64,000 nucleotides of DNA from JAHOYW01 sp963664605. GTDB taxonomy: Bacteria; Verrucomicrobiota; Lentisphaeria; Victivallales; Victivallaceae. The notes under the pieces were generated by a model. The model was given only the letters and a program-made list of their open reading frames with translations. It ran no database searches and had not been told where the DNA came from. The stretch covers positions 248,001-312,000 of the forward strand of contig OY761536.1 of NCBI GenBank assembly GCA_963664605.1, given 5' to 3'. Position 1 is the stretch's first letter; each line of letters begins with the position of its first letter. The translations under genes were made by a program, and so were the position numbers. Below are positions 62,228 through 64,000 of the stretch, piece after piece.

Positions 62228-63271
62228 ATGTTAACAGCACAGATGATTAAAGAATTTGCTATAGAATGTGGAGCCGACGATGTTGGAATTGCACCTATGG
62301 ACAGGTTTGAAGGAGCTCCGAAAGAATTTGATCCAAGATATATATTTCCAGAAGCAAAAAGTATGATCGGATTTATTTTTCGTATCCCCCGCGGATACAT
62401 AAGGGGCATTGAAGAAGGAACTCATTTCTATCAATATCCTGCTTTGGGATATGCGGCTATTAATGAAGATATTGCACCAGCGACTTTATATGATGTAGGG
62501 CGGTTTATTGAAGATTATGGTTATGAGGCGGCTGTCTTCAGGAATACTGGCGGACGCGGTCCGGTATCCGATATGGACGGAAAGCCGGGCTTTAAATCAT
62601 CCCCGGAAGAATCAATGCGTGCCTGCCGGCACACTCAGGCTGTAGCAGAAGATGGAAGATCAGCCCCGGATATCCTGGTACACTTTCGTATAGCGGCATT
62701 TTTGTGCGGTTTGGGGGAAATCGGTTACAGCAAGATGTTTCTGAGTCCAAAGTTCGGCCCCATGAACCGTCAGGCATTTATCTTTACCGATGCTGAATTC
62801 GAATATGATCCCGTTTACGAGGGCCCCGCTATTTGTGACCGTTGTATGGCTTGTGTGGCAGCTTGTCCTGGAAAGTGTCTGGACCCCAAAGAAACGGTTA
62901 AAGTAAATCTTAACGGACATGACGTCGAATGGGGGAAATTATATGAATGGGACTGCTTTCTCCATTATATCGGCGCAAACAAAGCAAATAATCCTTTTAT
63001 GCCCCGAAACGTATTTGATGGCATTCCGGACGGAGATGAAATCATGAAGGGCAGAAAACGCATAACAGCCGAAGATTATGACGAACTTGCAAACAGAGTT
63101 AAAAAATCATATCCTCCGGCTTATGACTACAATCCTCCAAAATGCGGGGGATGTTTGAGGGCGTGTGTAAACAATCTGGAAAAGAAAGGCAAATTGCTAA
63201 ATAAATTCCAGAGCAGGTTGAGGACACAAAAACCTTGGAAAATGAATATTGATGAAGCAGCTAAAAATTAA
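62228..63271 (+). CDS. QueG-like iron-sulfur protein (epoxyqueuosine reductase/reductive dehalogenase-related)
   Basis: 347 residues. The N-terminal 190 residues resemble the cobalamin-binding part of QueG and of reductive dehalogenases (CGADDVGIAPMDRFEG; CGLGEIGYSKMFLSPKFGP). The first [4Fe-4S] site is CDRCMACVAACP with Cys203, Cys206, Cys209 and Cys213. The second is at the C-terminus with CGGCLRAC (Cys306, Cys309, Cys313). No twin-arginine signal is present, so it is cytoplasmic. A true QueG role is unlikely, because a close paralog follows and both sit behind a catabolic IclR regulator; a catabolic reductase is more plausible (inference). Confidence 0.8.
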   Translation: MLTAQMIKEFAIECGADDVGIAPMDRFEGAPKEFDPRYIFPEAKSMIGFIFRIPRGYIRGIEEGTHFYQYPALGYAAINEDIAPATLYDVGRFIEDYGYEAAVFRNTGGRGPVSDMDGKPGFKSSPEESMRACRHTQAVAEDGRSAPDILVHFRIAAFLCGLGEIGYSKMFLSPKFGPMNRQAFIFTDAEFEYDPVYEGPAICDRCMACVAACPGKCLDPKETVKVNLNGHDVEWGKLYEWDCFLHYIGANKANNPFMPRNVFDGIPDGDEIMKGRKRITAEDYDELANRVKKSYPPAYDYNPPKCGGCLRACVNNLEKKGKLLNKFQSRLRTQKPWKMNIDEAAKN

Positions 63272-63288
63272 TACAGGGAAATAATAAA

Positions 63289-64000
63289 ATGCTTACAAGT
63301 GAAATGGTAAAGAAGAAAGCGAAGGCATCAGGTGCAGATATCGTTGGAATAGGTGACTTGAAGCTTTTCGAGGGTACGATGAAGGAAAAGGACCCGCGCT
63401 ATATCGCTCCTGCGGGTAAAACAATAATAGGACTGGGGTTCAGGGTACTCAGAGGAAGTTTGAGAGGTATAGAAACGGGAACTCAATTTTACCAGTTTCC
63501 GGCAATGGGTATGGATAATATTGATATGCGCTATGCTCCTAAAGTATTACGCGAACTGGCGTGTTTTCTTGAAGACTATGGACATGAAGGTGTTGTGCAG
63601 ATGGCAGTCAATGACCGCCGTCCGGCAAAAGATTTCGAGCCGAATCCTGAAATGCATACTACATATAAATTAAACGCGGAACCGGTTTCCACGGATAAAC
63701 CAGCCCCGGATGTAATTATTGATCAAAATCAAGCGGCTTATATTTGCGGAATGGGGGAAATGGGGATGGGAGGATTTTTCCTTACTCCTGAATTCGGGCC
63801 TTTTCAGCGTTTTGCGTTTATAATTACTGATGTTGAGCTTGAAACTGACCCGATATACTCAGGTGAAAAACTGTGTGATGAATGCGGCAAATGTATTGCC
63901 GGGTGTCCCGGGCAGGCAATTCTGGATGAAAAAATCACGGATAACTGGGCAAATACTGAAATTAAACACAATAAAATAGATCAATGGCAATGTGCGGCAT
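63289..64000 (+). CDS. QueG-like iron-sulfur protein, paralog, 5' part
   Basis: Open from ATG 63289 to the window end (237 codons, truncated by the window). It is homologous to the preceding gene along its length: ASGADIVGIGDLKLFEG, then DPRYIAPAGKTIIG, CGMGEMGMGGFFLTPEFGP, and the cluster CDECGKCIAGCP with Cys196, Cys199, Cys202 and Cys206. It starts 17 bp after the first copy, with AGGGAA upstream. The tandem arrangement suggests a heteromeric enzyme or two related activities. The C-terminus and any second cluster lie outside. Confidence 0.85.
   Translation, partial: MLTSEMVKKKAKASGADIVGIGDLKLFEGTMKEKDPRYIAPAGKTIIGLGFRVLRGSLRGIETGTQFYQFPAMGMDNIDMRYAPKVLRELACFLEDYGHEGVVQMAVNDRRPAKDFEPNPEMHTTYKLNAEPVSTDKPAPDVIIDQNQAAYICGMGEMGMGGFFLTPEFGPFQRFAFIITDVELETDPIYSGEKLCDECGKCIAGCPGQAILDEKITDNWANTEIKHNKIDQWQCAA

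Noticed and set aside
1..64000. CRISPR array, rRNA or intact IS element
   Set aside because: No regularly spaced repeats, rRNA-like sequence or transposase motif was seen in the window.

Overview
The window reads as a chromosomal piece from a member of the Lentisphaerota (Victivallis/Oligosphaera-like PVC bacteria). The inference rests on gene content: sulfatases, DUF4838 glycosidases, ADP-ribosylglycohydrolase paralogs, secreted beta-helix proteins and single pseudopilins of the FTLIELLVV...H-X9-DG type that lack the usual Gly before the cleavage site. No rRNA, tRNA, CRISPR array, integrase or intact insertion sequence is visible. Starts are mostly ATG with a few GTG, and Shine-Dalgarno (SD) sites are usually AAGGA-like.

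Region 1 (1-18.6 kb) is mainly housekeeping. It holds the end of a nitroreductase, a cold-shock protein with its terminator, a zinc-ribbon membrane protein, a GH63/GH37-like glycosidase, a PHP-domain protein, HPr and Enzyme I of the PTS with a HAD phosphatase, and rmuC. It also holds dprA-aroB and hom-lysC on the minus strand, the latter closed by a UUCG-loop terminator, and a lipoprotein. Inside it, 9.15-12.3 kb is an AT-rich insert-like block. Two related small proteins resembling phage tail-tube proteins each follow a copy of the same 56-60 bp palindromic repeat; a helical protein and a TPR protein come next.

Region 2 (18.8-31.0 kb) is a plus-strand carbohydrate block. A LacI regulator with a near-consensus promoter and a palindromic operator is followed by a xylose-isomerase-like TIM barrel, an ADP-ribosylglycohydrolase, a pseudopilin, a 1163-residue secreted multidomain glycosidase, a secreted pectate-lyase-like beta-helix protein, a second ADP-ribosylglycohydrolase and a HAD phosphatase.

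Region 3 (31.0-61.1 kb) is a large polysaccharide-utilisation locus without SusC/SusD. A sulfatase and an AraC regulator diverge at 32.5 kb. A GntR-LacI chimeric regulator at 51.7-52.8 kb sits at the centre of two divergent operons. Leftward run a pseudopilin, a DUF4838 enzyme, a beta-helix/LamG protein, a six-hairpin glycosidase, a TIM-barrel epimerase, a hexosaminidase-like enzyme, a SASA esterase, a sulfatase-rhamnosidase fusion and another sulfatase. Rightward run a GH20-like enzyme, a DUF4838 enzyme, a second GH20-like enzyme and a GH42 beta-galactosidase, several overlapping by ATGA. The 204 bp between the two directions carry two near-consensus promoters and an inverted pair of nearly identical 24 bp sites. 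The likely substrate is a sulfated, acetylated glycan with galactose, hexosamine and deoxyhexose residues (inference).

Region 4 (61.1-64 kb) has an IclR regulator with a clear promoter, then two tandem QueG-like iron-sulfur proteins. The second runs off the window end.
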